Both the position numbers and the translations under genes were made by a program. A DNA stretch of 64,000 nt from assembly GCA_964425105.1 (NCBI GenBank), contig CAYRLE010000001.1:68573-132572 (forward strand), written 5' to 3'. Under the pieces are notes generated by a model. The model saw only the letters and a list, made by a program, of their open reading frames with translations, searched no databases and was not told where the DNA came from. The stretch's first letter is position 1, and every line of letters begins with the position of its first letter. This document shows, piece after piece, positions 1 through 8,017 of the stretch. The DNA is from S012-109 sp964425105 (GTDB taxonomy: Bacteria; Pseudomonadota; Gammaproteobacteria; SZUA-140).

Positions 1-1
1 C

Positions 2-427
2 CTTGATCCGGAGTTCAATGTGATCGCCTACCTCCAGGACCGGGGGAAATCCCTGATGCGCACAGCGCTCAAGGAAGGTGGCGGTGAGGCGGTGAGCGCG
101 CGTATGAAATATGAAGCCCTGGTGCTGGGACAGGAATTGCCCGGCGCCGTGGCCCGCTTTCTGCGGGGGATGCGGGAGCATGGTCCGGAAATCCCCTTGC
201 GTCATCACGGGCTGCGCGATTTCGAGCGTCACATAGATCGCAGCAGCAACCGCATCGCACTGGCGCTGGTGGCCCTGGGGCTCTATATCGCCGCCTCGCT
301 GTTGGCCCAGAGCACCATGCCACCCCTTTTGGGCGGCATGCCGCTGGTGGCCGTGATCGGCTATGGCCTGGCGCTGTGGGTGACCTTCCGCCTGTTGCAC
401 GGCATTTCCCGCTCCGGCCGCTTATAG
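2..427 (+). CDS. ubiB: UbiB/AarF-family ABC1 atypical kinase, C-terminal part
   Basis: The reading frame is open from the window edge, so only the last 141 residues of this protein are present. UbiB is an atypical protein-kinase-like ATPase that supports ubiquinone biosynthesis at the inner membrane. Seen here are the family tail beginning LDPEFNVIAYLQDRG, an amphipathic region, and two hydrophobic segments (roughly the last 55 residues, around LVALGLYIAASLL and VAVIGYGLALWVTF), which match the C-terminal membrane hairpin of UbiB. The kinase core lies upstream of the window. The next gene starts 28 bases later on the same strand, but its function gives no obvious link. Confidence 0.85.
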   Translation, partial: LDPEFNVIAYLQDRGKSLMRTALKEGGGEAVSARMKYEALVLGQELPGAVARFLRGMREHGPEIPLRHHGLRDFERHIDRSSNRIALALVALGLYIAASLLAQSTMPPLLGGMPLVAVIGYGLALWVTFRLLHGISRSGRL

Positions 428-455
428 GCCTGCCGTGTTGTGGCATTGACTGTAC

Positions 456-1328
456 ATGCAATGGTTTGTCCTGACGATTATCAGCGCCGTGAGTTTGGCC
501 GCTGCCGATGCCCTGAGTAAAAAATACTTCCAGGACTGCTCGGGCTGGGAGTTACTGCTGCTGCGCTTCGGGGTGCCGGGCCTGATGCTGTTGCCGGTGC
601 TCTTTATACAGCCCATTCCGGCAGTGCCCATGGCATTCTGGGGCGGCATGGTGATCCTGGTGCCTCTGGAGTTGATCGCCATGTGGTGCTATATGGTGGC
701 CATCCGCGACTGTCCGCTCTATCTCACCTTGCCCTATCTGGCTTTTACTCCGGTGTTCAACGTGCTTACCGGCTATCTGGTGCTGGGGGAGTGGGTGAGC
801 CTGCAGGGTTTTCTGGGCATCCTGCTGGTGGTGGGCGGCGCCTATCTGCTCAACCTGGACCGCTTCCATGTCCTGTCCCTGCAGGGATGGCTGGCGCCCT
901 TGCGGGCCATTTTTCACGAGCGTGGCTCGCGCCTCATGCTGTTGGCTGCCGCCATCTACAGCCTGACCTCGGTGCTCAGCAAGTCCGTCATGCAATACGC
1001 CACGCCCGCCAGCTTCGGGCCCTTTTATTTCGTCGTGCTGGGCATGGTGGTGATCGGCATCACAGTGCTGCGTCAGCCGCGCAGCCTGATGCTCTTCAAG
1101 CACCGCAGCGCACCGCTGCTGGCGGTGGGGGGGCTCATGGCGCTCATGGTGGTGACGCATTTCCTGGCTATTGCCCTGGTGGAGGTGGCCTATATGATTG
1201 CCGTGAAACGCAGTAGCCTGCTGTTCGGGATCCTGTTCGGGGCCCTGCTGTTCGGCGAGCGTCAGGTGACACGCCATTTCGTGGCGGGTACTCTGATGGT
1301 ATTGGGAGTGGCGCTGATTCTGCTTTAG
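456..1328 (+). CDS. EamA/DMT-family membrane transporter
   Basis: A 290-residue, almost wholly hydrophobic protein with about ten predicted membrane helices arranged as two repeats of five, the layout of the drug/metabolite transporter (EamA) superfamily. The N-terminus FVLTIISAVSLAAADALSKK and the second-half repeat beginning near LAAAIYSLTSVLSKS are the usual EamA openings. The C-terminal stretch LLFGILFGALLFGERQ is a typical helix-9 motif (GE in the loop). It probably exports or imports a small metabolite; the substrate cannot be told from sequence. The ATG at 456 has no strong ribosome binding site. Confidence 0.85.
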   Translation: MQWFVLTIISAVSLAAADALSKKYFQDCSGWELLLLRFGVPGLMLLPVLFIQPIPAVPMAFWGGMVILVPLELIAMWCYMVAIRDCPLYLTLPYLAFTPVFNVLTGYLVLGEWVSLQGFLGILLVVGGAYLLNLDRFHVLSLQGWLAPLRAIFHERGSRLMLLAAAIYSLTSVLSKSVMQYATPASFGPFYFVVLGMVVIGITVLRQPRSLMLFKHRSAPLLAVGGLMALMVVTHFLAIALVEVAYMIAVKRSSLLFGILFGALLFGERQVTRHFVAGTLMVLGVALILL

Positions 1329-1435
1329 AGTCCGCCTATAGCCGCGGGTGGTGGACGAGGTCATAGCATGGTGGGCAGTGCCCACTCTACGAATCTTGCC
1401 CGTTTTGCATAAGGGGGCGAGGGGGGGTACACATC

Positions 1436-2308
1436 ATGAAGTGGTTGCTTGTTTCAGTGCTGGGTCTGATATCCACCCTGCTGCTGGCCTCCCTGGTGGC
1501 GGTCTACTGGCGCCGGCGGGGTGCTTTTTTCCAGGCTGGCGATGTCAGGCTCCATTACCGAGACGAAGGGGAGGGGGATGCTGTAGTGCTGCTCCACGGC
1601 TTTGCCGTGCACAGCGATCTCAACTGGCGCCACACTGGTGTGCTGCGGCGTTTGCGGCGTCATTTCCGGGTCATCACCCTGGACCTGCGCGGCCATGGCC
1701 TGAGCGACAAGCCACGGGACAGCGCCGCCTATGGTCTGGAGCTAGTGCATGACGTGCCGCGCCTGCTGGACCACCTGGGCATCAACCGGGCCCACCTGGT
1801 GGGCTATTCTCTGGGTGGCTTCATCGCCCTCAAGGCGGCGGACTGTCATGGTGAGCGTCTGCGCAGCGTGGCGGTGCTGGGGGCGGGCTGGGAGCGTCCC
1901 GATGATGAAGCCTTGTTCCAGAACCTGGCGCGTTGCGGTCAGGCCCTGTCCACGGGGCACGCCATCCCACCCCTGGGGCCGGCGCAGGCGCGGCCGGGAC
2001 TTGTCTACACCTGGCTGACCAAGTTGGTCACCGCTTGCTTCGTGGATCAGCGCGCTCTGGGGAGCTTGGTAGACAGCCTTTACGAACTGACCCTGACGGA
2101 GGAGGCCTTGCGGGCACTGGCACCGCCCCTGTGCGCTGTCATCGGCGAACGGGACTATCTGCGCCCGGGGGCGGAGCGCCTCGTCGGGAGGGTGCCCGCG
2201 CTCGAATTCCATCTGCTGCGGGGCGCAGGGCATCTCAGCCTTGCCTGGCGCAGGGAGATGCACCAGATCCTGGAGGATTTCTTGCTCCGTCACGGAGGGG
2301 CGACGTAG
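1436..2308 (+). CDS. Alpha/beta-fold hydrolase, membrane-anchored
   Basis: A 290-residue alpha/beta hydrolase. Residues 1-25 form one hydrophobic segment followed by RRR, so the enzyme is probably tethered to the inner membrane or carries an uncleaved signal. The oxyanion-hole motif is LLHGF (about 52-56), the nucleophile elbow is GYSLGG (Ser about 125), the acid is likely the Asp in GERDYLRPG, and the catalytic His is in GAGHLSL near the C-terminus. LDLRGHGLSDKP is the usual strand-4 motif. Substrate unknown; relatives include esterases, C-C hydrolases and lipases. It sits in a plus-strand run but is separated from the permease by 107 bases. Confidence 0.85.
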   Translation: MKWLLVSVLGLISTLLLASLVAVYWRRRGAFFQAGDVRLHYRDEGEGDAVVLLHGFAVHSDLNWRHTGVLRRLRRHFRVITLDLRGHGLSDKPRDSAAYGLELVHDVPRLLDHLGINRAHLVGYSLGGFIALKAADCHGERLRSVAVLGAGWERPDDEALFQNLARCGQALSTGHAIPPLGPAQARPGLVYTWLTKLVTACFVDQRALGSLVDSLYELTLTEEALRALAPPLCAVIGERDYLRPGAERLVGRVPALEFHLLRGAGHLSLAWRREMHQILEDFLLRHGGAT

Positions 2309-2347
2309 TATACTTAAGACAAACGATAACATCACTGGAGGGATACC

Positions 2348-2608
2348 ATGAGTAAGCAACTGAACCTGGATGCGCTACTGGAAAGTTTCAAACAACAGGC
2401 TGATGAGATCCGTCTGCAGATGCATCTGGCCAAGGCCGAGGCGCGCGATGAATGGGAGGATCTAGAGCAGAAACTGGAGGAACTGAAGGCCAAGGCGGAT
2501 GTGGTGCGCAAGGAGGCCGGCGAGGCATCGGAGGATGTCCTGGAGGCGGCCAAACTCATGGCGGAGGAAATAAAAAACGGTTTCGATCGTATTCGCAAAT
2601 TCCTCTAG
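2348..2608 (+). CDS. Small coiled-coil protein, hypothetical
   Basis: An 86-residue, highly charged protein predicted to be nearly all helix. Heptad-like stretches run through QQADEIRLQMHLAKAEARDE and EQKLEELKAKADVVRKEAGE, giving a long coiled coil over about residues 8-75. It has no signal peptide and no cysteine. A strong ribosome binding site (GGAGGG, 9 bases ahead of the ATG) supports expression. Small coiled-coil proteins of this kind occur in many proteobacteria without assigned function; a structural or membrane-periphery role is only a guess. Confidence 0.75.
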   Translation: MSKQLNLDALLESFKQQADEIRLQMHLAKAEARDEWEDLEQKLEELKAKADVVRKEAGEASEDVLEAAKLMAEEIKNGFDRIRKFL

Positions 2609-2693
2609 GCAGTCATCGCCGTGTGGCCGCAGCACCACCGCGGCAGGTAGGGATTATCATTATTTTTTATCTCCAACAGTTGGCAGACATTCC

Positions 2694-3155
2694 ATGATAG
2701 CTCTCTTCATAGCGGTTCATCTCCTGGCCGCCGTGGTATGGGTGGGAGGCATGTTCTTTGCCTATCTTATATTGCGCCCTGCGGCTGTGGCCGAACTGGA
2801 GGCGCCACAGCGTCTGCGTCTCTGGAGCAGGGTGCTGGGGAAATTCTTCGTCTGGGTGTGGGGCGCCGTGCTGCTGCTGCCCCTGACTGGCACTGCCCTG
2901 GCGCTGCAGTTGTTCGGCAGTTTTGCCCATGCCCCTCTCTACGTGCATGTCATGCTGATGCTGGGCAGCATCATGATCCTGATCTTTGCCCATGTGTATT
3001 TCTCACCCGCGCGGCGCCTGCACAAGGCAGTGCGTGAAGCATCCTGGCAGGAAGGCGGCCGGCAACTCAATCTCATCAGGAAGCTGGTGGGGGTCAACCT
3101 GGCCATAGGTCTGCTGGTGATTGCCGCCGCCAGCGGCGGCCGCTTTCTGGTCTGA
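2694..3155 (+). CDS. CopD-like four-helix membrane protein
   Basis: A 153-residue membrane protein with four predicted helices. The first helix reads IALFIAVHLLAAVVWVGGMF, whose His and WVGGMF pattern is the CopD/DUF4149-type signature. Another helix holds His in LYVHVMLMLGSIM. These buried His residues resemble haem- or copper-contacting positions in the CopD and YkoV families, so a role in metal or redox handling at the inner membrane is possible but unproven. It ends 16 bases before the next start. Start ATG at 2694 follows a T-rich leader. Confidence 0.75.
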   Translation: MIALFIAVHLLAAVVWVGGMFFAYLILRPAAVAELEAPQRLRLWSRVLGKFFVWVWGAVLLLPLTGTALALQLFGSFAHAPLYVHVMLMLGSIMILIFAHVYFSPARRLHKAVREASWQEGGRQLNLIRKLVGVNLAIGLLVIAAASGGRFLV

Positions 3156-3171
3156 GCCGGCAGGCGGCGGC

Positions 3172-4470
3172 ATGACTATGAATGGTCACTCGGTCTACGA
3201 TCATATCCGCAGCCTGAGCGATTCCGACCAGGACAGTGGCCAAGCGCTGCAGCGTTTCGCTCAATGCCTGCAACAGAGCTTCGGCTCCTCTCCCGTGGCC
3301 TTCATTAGCACCCGGGCCCTGGAGGACGATCACTTTCGCCTGCTGGCCCATTCCCGTTCCCATGACGATGCCCAGTTTACCGTCGCCGGTCTGTTCGATG
3401 GTGATGTGGAGCCGCCCGTGCAGCAGGATCCCTTGATCAGACGTTTGCGCAGCAGCACAGAACTGCACTCTATTCCGGGGGCGACCGGCGGCCCTGTGGC
3501 GCAGGTCTTGGGGTCTCCCGACATGATCCTGGCCATTCCCCTGTTTCTCGACGGGGAGGTGCATTACTGGCTGCTCATCGGCGACGCCGCTGAGGACATG
3601 GACCAGGAGCAGGCGTTATTGTTGGCCAATCTTGCTTTCACCTATATGGCGCGCATTTCCGACATCCGCCGTCTGCGCGCCACCCATGATCGCCTGCAGG
3701 GGGAACTATGCAAGATCGCCCACCTGCAGCAGATGCTATTGCCGGCCCTGGACGGCAAGATCTGCGGCCTGCGCAAGGCCGCCTATTTCAAGGCCTGCGA
3801 AGAGGCAGGCGGCGACTATTACGACATCGTCAGGCTGAGCCAGTATGCCGATCCTCAGCTGGCCGATGGCGACCACGACTACTGGGGCGTGATCATCGCC
3901 GATGCCGCTGGTCATGGTGCCGCGGCGGCAGTGGAGGTGGCCATGTTCGATGCCATCCTGCGTACCTATCGCGAGGGGCTGGCGCCGGGCCCAGCCAATG
4001 TCTTCACCTATGCCAACCGGCACCTCTTCACGCGCCTCATCCGTGGCTCCTATATCACCGCCTTTGCTGCCAATTACGATCCCCAGCAAAAACGCCTGCG
4101 CTATGTCAACGGCGGCCATCCGTCGCCCTTGCTGAAGCGTCGCGGGCAAGGGGTGTGCAGCCTGCCGGGGGAGGGGACAGGGATTCCGCTGGGCGTGACC
4201 CGCGACTACAGCTGGCGCAACAGTGAACTGGAATTGCAGGCGGGAGATATCCTGCTGCTCTATACCGATGGCGTAAGCGAGGCGGTTTCCAGGGGGGGCG
4301 AGCCGTTCGGTTGCGCACGGCTCACGGAGATCCTCGCCACTGCGCCTGAGAATCCCGAGACGATTCTTGAACAGCTGCGCACAGCGCTGTCCGCCCATCA
4401 GGAGGGCGTGCCCCAGCGTGACGACCAGACGGTGGTGGTGTTGCAGCTTGTCGCCAGTGAAGCAGGATAG
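3172..4470 (+). CDS. GAF-like sensor plus SpoIIE/PP2C serine phosphatase
   Basis: A 432-residue regulator. Residues about 20-160 look like a GAF sensor (SSPVAFISTRALED to YWLLIGDAAEDM). A short coiled linker follows (LRATHDRLQGELCKIAHLQQ), then a SpoIIE-type PP2C phosphatase. The phosphatase metal-binding motifs are intact: GGDYYD, IADAAGHGAAA, YVNGGHPSPLL, LLYTDGVSEA and RDDQTVVVL. Such enzymes usually dephosphorylate anti-anti-sigma (STAS) proteins in partner-switching circuits, but no STAS or RsbW-like gene is seen in this window. Start chosen at ATG 3172; ATG 3178 is also possible. The next gene starts inside its last codons, so output may be coupled to the exporter downstream. Confidence 0.85.
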   Translation: MTMNGHSVYDHIRSLSDSDQDSGQALQRFAQCLQQSFGSSPVAFISTRALEDDHFRLLAHSRSHDDAQFTVAGLFDGDVEPPVQQDPLIRRLRSSTELHSIPGATGGPVAQVLGSPDMILAIPLFLDGEVHYWLLIGDAAEDMDQEQALLLANLAFTYMARISDIRRLRATHDRLQGELCKIAHLQQMLLPALDGKICGLRKAAYFKACEEAGGDYYDIVRLSQYADPQLADGDHDYWGVIIADAAGHGAAAAVEVAMFDAILRTYREGLAPGPANVFTYANRHLFTRLIRGSYITAFAANYDPQQKRLRYVNGGHPSPLLKRRGQGVCSLPGEGTGIPLGVTRDYSWRNSELELQAGDILLLYTDGVSEAVSRGGEPFGCARLTEILATAPENPETILEQLRTALSAHQEGVPQRDDQTVVVLQLVASEAG

Positions 4471-5230
4471 TCTCTCATCCCCGCCAGCGCCGGACGCCAT
4501 CGAGGTCGTGGACCTTTGCAAGCGTTTCCACAACGGGGTGTTGGCGGTGGATCACATCTCCTTCACCGTGCCCAGGGGCGCCACCTGCGCCCTGCTGGGG
4601 GGCAACGGTGCTGGCAAGACCACCACCATTTCCATGTTGCTGGGCTTGTTGCTGCCCAGCAGCGGCAGCATCCGTGTGCTGGGCGTCGATATGCTGCGGC
4701 ACCGCTATCGGGCCTTGCCGCAAATGGGTTTCACCTCGCCCTATGTGGATCTGCCCCAGCGCCTGACGGTGGCCCAGAACCTGCTGGTCTATGCCCGCCT
4801 CTATGGCGTGCGCCGCCCCCGCCAGCGGCTTGAGGAACTGGCGGCAACCCTGGAGATCGGCGCTTTTCTGAAGCGCCCCTACGGTTCCCTGTCGGCCGGC
4901 CAGCGGACCCGTGTCAGCCTGGCGAAGTCCCTGCTCAACCGGCCGCAGGTACTGCTCATGGACGAACCGACCGCCTCCCTGGATCCCGACTCCGCGGACC
5001 GCATTCGCACCTGTCTGCGCGACTACCAGCACAGCAGCGGTGCCACCATCCTGCTGGCATCACACAACATGCAGGAGGTAGAGCGCCTCTGTGATCAGGT
5101 GTTGATGATGAGGCGCGGCGTCATCGCCGCCTGCGGCAGCCCGGCCGCTTTGTTGCAGCAGTACGGACGGAGCACCCTGGAGGATGTCTTCCTGGACATT
5201 GCCCGTCAGGATGAAGACGTGTCGTGCTGA
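4457..5230 (+). CDS. ABC-2 type exporter ATP-binding protein
   Basis: A 257-residue ABC ATPase. Walker A is GGNGAGKTT, the Q-loop lies near PQMGFTSPYVDL, the signature is LSAGQRTRV (a variant of LSGGQ), Walker B with the catalytic Glu is LLMDEPTASLDP, and the switch His is in LLASHNMQEVE. The GTG start at 4457 overlaps the phosphatase stop by 14 bases and its own stop overlaps the permease start, so three genes are translationally coupled. With the single permease it should form an ABC-2 exporter (drug, lipid or polysaccharide type); substrate unknown. Confidence 0.88.
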   Translation: MKQDSLSSPPAPDAIEVVDLCKRFHNGVLAVDHISFTVPRGATCALLGGNGAGKTTTISMLLGLLLPSSGSIRVLGVDMLRHRYRALPQMGFTSPYVDLPQRLTVAQNLLVYARLYGVRRPRQRLEELAATLEIGAFLKRPYGSLSAGQRTRVSLAKSLLNRPQVLLMDEPTASLDPDSADRIRTCLRDYQHSSGATILLASHNMQEVERLCDQVLMMRRGVIAACGSPAALLQQYGRSTLEDVFLDIARQDEDVSC

Positions 5231-6030
5231 GCCTGGCCGCCTCCCTCAACCGCATTGGCGCCATGGTGCTGCGCTATACCTATCTGTTACGCAGTTCCTG
5301 GCCACGGCTGCTGGAGTTGATCTACTGGCCTACGGTGCAGATGGTGCTGTGGGGTTTCATCAACCAGTTCCTGGTGGGGCAGAGTCCCTGGTTGGCCCAG
5401 GCGGCGGGCCTGTTCATTGCCGCGGTACTGCTTTGGGATGTGTTATTCCGAGCCCAGCTGGGGGTGTCGCTGGTGTTCTTCGAAGAGATGTATTCCCGCA
5501 ACCTGGGGCACCTGTTCGTCAGTCCACTGCGCCCCCATGAGCTGGTGCTGGCCCTGTTGAGCATCAGCCTGCTGCGCACCCTCATCGGCGTTGGCGCCGC
5601 GGCGCTGCTGGCCATTGTCTTCTACCACTATTCGATTTTCGACATGGGCTTGTATCTGCTGGCCTTCTTTGTCAATCTGCTGGTGATGGGCTGGGCCATC
5701 GGCCTGCTGGTGGTGGCCCTGGTGCTGCGCTACGGCCTGGGCGCGGAAAGCCTGGCCTGGGTGGTGATCTTTGCCGTCACACCCATCAGCGGCGTCTATT
5801 ATCCCATTTCGGTATTGCCCGAATGGCTGCACCCGGTGGCCTATGCGCTGCCTTCCAGCCATGTCTTCGAGGGGATGCGGGCGGTGCTGGTGGAGCATAC
5901 CTTCCCCCTGGACCTGTTGCGCAATGCGCTGCTCCTCAACCTGCTGTACATGGCCCTGGGCATGGCCGTCTTCCTACATGCCTTCCAGGTGGCCCGCAAA
6001 CGGGACCTGCTGTTGCATGTGGGTGAGTGA
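5224..6030 (+). CDS. ABC-2 type exporter permease
   Basis: A 268-residue membrane protein with six predicted helices and the ABC-2 layout: an N-terminal amphipathic segment, a helix pair around YWPTVQMVLWGFINQF, the coupling region EEMYSRNLGHLFVSPL, and the late motif ITPISGVYYPISVLPEWLHP cut here as ISGVYYPISVLPEW, which marks the loop before the last helix. The GTG start at 5224 overlaps the ATPase stop (GTGCTGA). It works with the ATPase encoded immediately upstream. A hairpin at 6063-6089 closes the unit. Confidence 0.88.
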   Translation: MLSLAASLNRIGAMVLRYTYLLRSSWPRLLELIYWPTVQMVLWGFINQFLVGQSPWLAQAAGLFIAAVLLWDVLFRAQLGVSLVFFEEMYSRNLGHLFVSPLRPHELVLALLSISLLRTLIGVGAAALLAIVFYHYSIFDMGLYLLAFFVNLLVMGWAIGLLVVALVLRYGLGAESLAWVVIFAVTPISGVYYPISVLPEWLHPVAYALPSSHVFEGMRAVLVEHTFPLDLLRNALLLNLLYMALGMAVFLHAFQVARKRDLLLHVGE

Positions 6031-6062
6031 AGCAGGGTAAAGAGATCATGCTAGAGACGAAC

Positions 6063-6089
6063 GCTTCCCCCTTTGCCAAAGGGGGAAGC
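6063..6089. terminator. Hairpin between convergent genes
   Basis: A 12-bp perfect stem (GCTTCCCCCTTT paired with AAAGGGGGAAGC) with a three-base loop. It lies 33 bases after the permease stop and 45 bases beyond the convergent DnaJ-like gene. There is no good T-run on either side, so it may act as a bidirectional, weak or Rho-assisted terminator. Confidence 0.5.
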
Positions 6090-6133
6090 ATTAGTTGGAT
6101 TCGTGTGGAGCGCCGCGGACAATCTTGAAGTCC

Positions 6134-6637
6134 TCAGTCAGCGCCCAGCAACACCTCCTTGGCCCGGTTGATCTGGGCGGCCAGGTAAGTGGAGCCGCTG
6201 CGGTCCGGGTGGAGTTTCTGTATCAGGCGGCGGTGGGCTGCGATGATGTCATCGCGCGTGGCGTCATTTTCCAGGCCAAGGATTTCATAGGCCTCGGCAC
6301 GGCTCATGGAACTGCTGTTGCGGGTTGTCCTGCTGTTGTCCGCGGATGAATTGGCGCTGCGGGCATTGCGACTGCGGCCCAGAAATTGAGCAAGCAATGG
6401 TACATAGCGCAGCAGGGGCAAGAGGCGTTTCGCAAACAGCACCAGGGAGGCCAGCAGGCCCAACAGCCAGGGCAGGCGGCCGCTGACGGCGAGCAAGACA
6501 AGCGCGGCCACTGCCAGCCACAAGGCGGCGCCTTTTATGCGCGCCGCCACCTCGCGGGAGGGAGTGCTGTTGAACCAGCGCAGGAAAAGGAACAGCAGGA
6601 CCAACGCTGCAATGACCAGGATGAAACGGGGAAACAC
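6134..6637 (-). CDS. Membrane-anchored J-domain protein
   Basis: A 167-residue protein with hydrophobic segments at the N-terminus (about 3-17, 30-48 and 50-65) and a C-terminal J domain (about the last 60 residues). The J domain contains AYEILGLENDATRDDI and the invariant HPD in IQKLHPDRSG, so it can stimulate a DnaK-type ATPase. The order, membrane part first and J domain last, is that of DjlA/Tim14-like co-chaperones that recruit Hsp70 to the membrane. I chose the GTG at 6637, preceded by GAAGGGGG at a good distance; the frame extends 13 codons further upstream. Confidence 0.78.
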   Translation of the reverse strand: MFPRFILVIAALVLLFLFLRWFNSTPSREVAARIKGAALWLAVAALVLLAVSGRLPWLLGLLASLVLFAKRLLPLLRYVPLLAQFLGRSRNARSANSSADNSRTTRNSSSMSRAEAYEILGLENDATRDDIIAAHRRLIQKLHPDRSGSTYLAAQINRAKEVLLGAD

Positions 6638-6858
6638 GCCTACCCCCTTCAGCGTTGTTGATACTCGCCACCGCAAGGCAGCGCAGATGTAAAAGCCGGT
6701 GTGCCCGGCGGCTTGTCAATTTTCATAGCTGTTGCCTTTCGGCTTGGCGCCTGTCGGCGAGTTGGATGTTGCCTGCGTCCTCGCTGTGGAGAAAGAGGCG
6801 CAAAGCACTGCAGCTGGATGTCGAAGATGATAGGTGATGGGTGGTGATGAGGCAAGGA

Positions 6859-6896
6859 CTGGCATGGAGGCAGCCCGAGGGCTGCCTCCATGCCAG
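6859..6896 (-). terminator. Strong 18-bp hairpin after the lysine-tailed protein gene
   Basis: Arms 6859-6876 and 6879-6896 are perfect inverted repeats (CTGGCATGGAGGCAGCCC and its complement) with a two-base loop, directly after the stop codon of the minus-strand gene ending at 6902. No T-run follows on the minus strand; on plus it is followed by ATTGTTTATTTCTT. It is a likely terminator or 3' stabilising hairpin. Confidence 0.6.
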
Positions 6897-6901
6897 ATTG
6901 T

Positions 6902-7330
6902 TTATTTCTTGGTGCGCTTTTTCTTGCTCTTTTTCTTGGACTTCTTTTTCTTCTTTTTCTCCTCGAATCCGGTAATGATGGTGGGCCAGCGGCCATTGGT
7001 TTGGGCGATGGTCTTGGAGGCATGTCCCTTGGTGTGCAGATAGATCACGATCTCGCGGAAACGGTCGCCCTGATAGGTCCATTCCCGGGCCGCTCTCACC
7101 ACACAGTCACCGCGTACCTTGGCGCACTGGATCTCCTGATCGATGGGTGCCTCCAGGGATTCGATGACCGCCTTTTTGATGTTTGCCAGCTGCGCCTTGT
7201 CGAGCTTGAGGCCGCCCAGCCATTCAGGGGCATTGATGTTGACGGTGGCAGCGGACACTGTAAAGGGCAGGAAAGCCAGTGCCGAGAGGAGTAAAGCTGA
7301 AAAGAGATGAGTCAGTCTGGAACCAAACAC
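6902..7330 (-). CDS. Secreted protein with poly-lysine C-terminal tail, hypothetical
   Basis: A 142-residue protein. Residues 1-27 are a clear signal peptide (hydrophobic core LFSALLLSALAFLPF, likely cleavage after VSAA). The body holds two Cys (EIQCAKVRGDCVV), which could form a disulfide in the periplasm, and a hydrophilic fold ending TIITGFEE. The last 20 residues are almost all Lys with a few Ser, Arg and Thr. Function not recognised. The lysine tail could bind DNA, nucleotides, lipopolysaccharide or anionic polymer. GTG start at 7330 follows GGGGGAA. A promoter at 7359-7387 and a strong hairpin after the stop suggest a one-gene transcript. Confidence 0.75.
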   Translation of the reverse strand: MFGSRLTHLFSALLLSALAFLPFTVSAATVNINAPEWLGGLKLDKAQLANIKKAVIESLEAPIDQEIQCAKVRGDCVVRAAREWTYQGDRFREIVIYLHTKGHASKTIAQTNGRWPTIITGFEEKKKKKKSKKKSKKKRTKK

Positions 7331-7358
7331 GATATTCCCCCTGTTTGTTGTTGTTGAG

Positions 7359-7387
7359 ATTATAGATCGGTTTTACTTGAGTCTGAA
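7359..7387 (-). promoter_or_regulatory. Sigma70-like promoter for the lysine-tailed protein gene
   Basis: On the minus strand TTCAGA (7387-7382) and TATAAT (7364-7359) are separated by 17 bases. The -10 is a perfect consensus and the -35 matches four of six positions. It lies 28 bases ahead of the GTG start at 7330. Confidence 0.5.
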
Positions 7388-7545
7388 TATCAGTTTTATC
7401 TGAATTTATATACCATTCCAGTGAGGGGGAATCAAACGTCAGGGTGTGGCGGAGGCGGCTAAAAATCCGCTATCAGGATAATATCTGCTGCGGAAACAGG
7501 ATGCTAGCGAAAGATTGGGTTATTTCGTGTCCTCTTGAAAGGACC

Positions 7546-7575
7546 GGGACAAGACCCCGCGCAATCCCCTATAAT
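7546..7575 (+). promoter_or_regulatory. Sigma70-like promoter before the small Cys-containing gene
   Basis: GGGACA at 7546-7551 and a perfect TATAAT at 7570-7575 are spaced by 18 bases. If used, transcription starts near 7582. That rules out the TTG at 7575 as a start codon and favours TTG 7611 or GTG 7626 for the gene that follows. Confidence 0.4.
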
Positions 7576-7610
7576 TGCCTGAGCCACAAGAGCGGAGGGC
7601 TGGGACTGAA

Positions 7611-7991
7611 TTGCACCGGCTGTTTGTGCCGCAGTGCCTGCTCTATTTCACTGGTTTGGAAAATCATCTGCGAGAGGTCATCAAGGTGGACGAAGAACAG
7701 GCATCGGATGTGTTCAATACGGCGTCATGGCGAGCCGTCGAGCTAGGCAACCAGCTGGCATCGGAGGATGATGCCGCTGATGTATGGGATATCGCCGATG
7801 GACTGCTGGCAGGTGCCGTGCAGTACTGGCTCTATTCCCGGGAGCCTTGCGGCGACCCACGCTGTGAGGACTGCGCCTCTCATAGCACTGCAGGGCAGCG
7901 GCTCGCTGAACTGCTGCGCCTCACCCAGCAGTTTGCAGAAGAGAGCGATTATTTCCATACCCAGAATGATTCCAACGTGGGCCGTGCCTGA
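7611..7991 (+). CDS. Hypothetical soluble protein with Cys cluster
   Basis: A soluble, acidic protein of about 126 residues, not recognised. It is rich in helix-forming sequence (DDAADVWDIADGLLAGAVQ, LAELLRLTQQFAEES) and carries a compact Cys group, EPCGDPRCEDCASH, spaced C-x4-C-x2-C, which could bind zinc or another metal. The start is uncertain: TTG 7611 is preceded by GGAGGG, GTG 7626 is possible, and TTG 7575 lies inside a likely -10 box. It ends 26 bases before the macrodomain gene on the same strand and may be co-transcribed with it. Confidence 0.6.
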   Translation: MHRLFVPQCLLYFTGLENHLREVIKVDEEQASDVFNTASWRAVELGNQLASEDDAADVWDIADGLLAGAVQYWLYSREPCGDPRCEDCASHSTAGQRLAELLRLTQQFAEESDYFHTQNDSNVGRA

Positions 7992-8017
7992 AGGTCGCCA
8001 TTGCCAGGAAAGATCTC

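Noticed and set aside
7575..7577. TTG start for the Cys-cluster protein
   Set aside because: The codon overlaps a perfect TATAAT box, so the transcript should begin after it.
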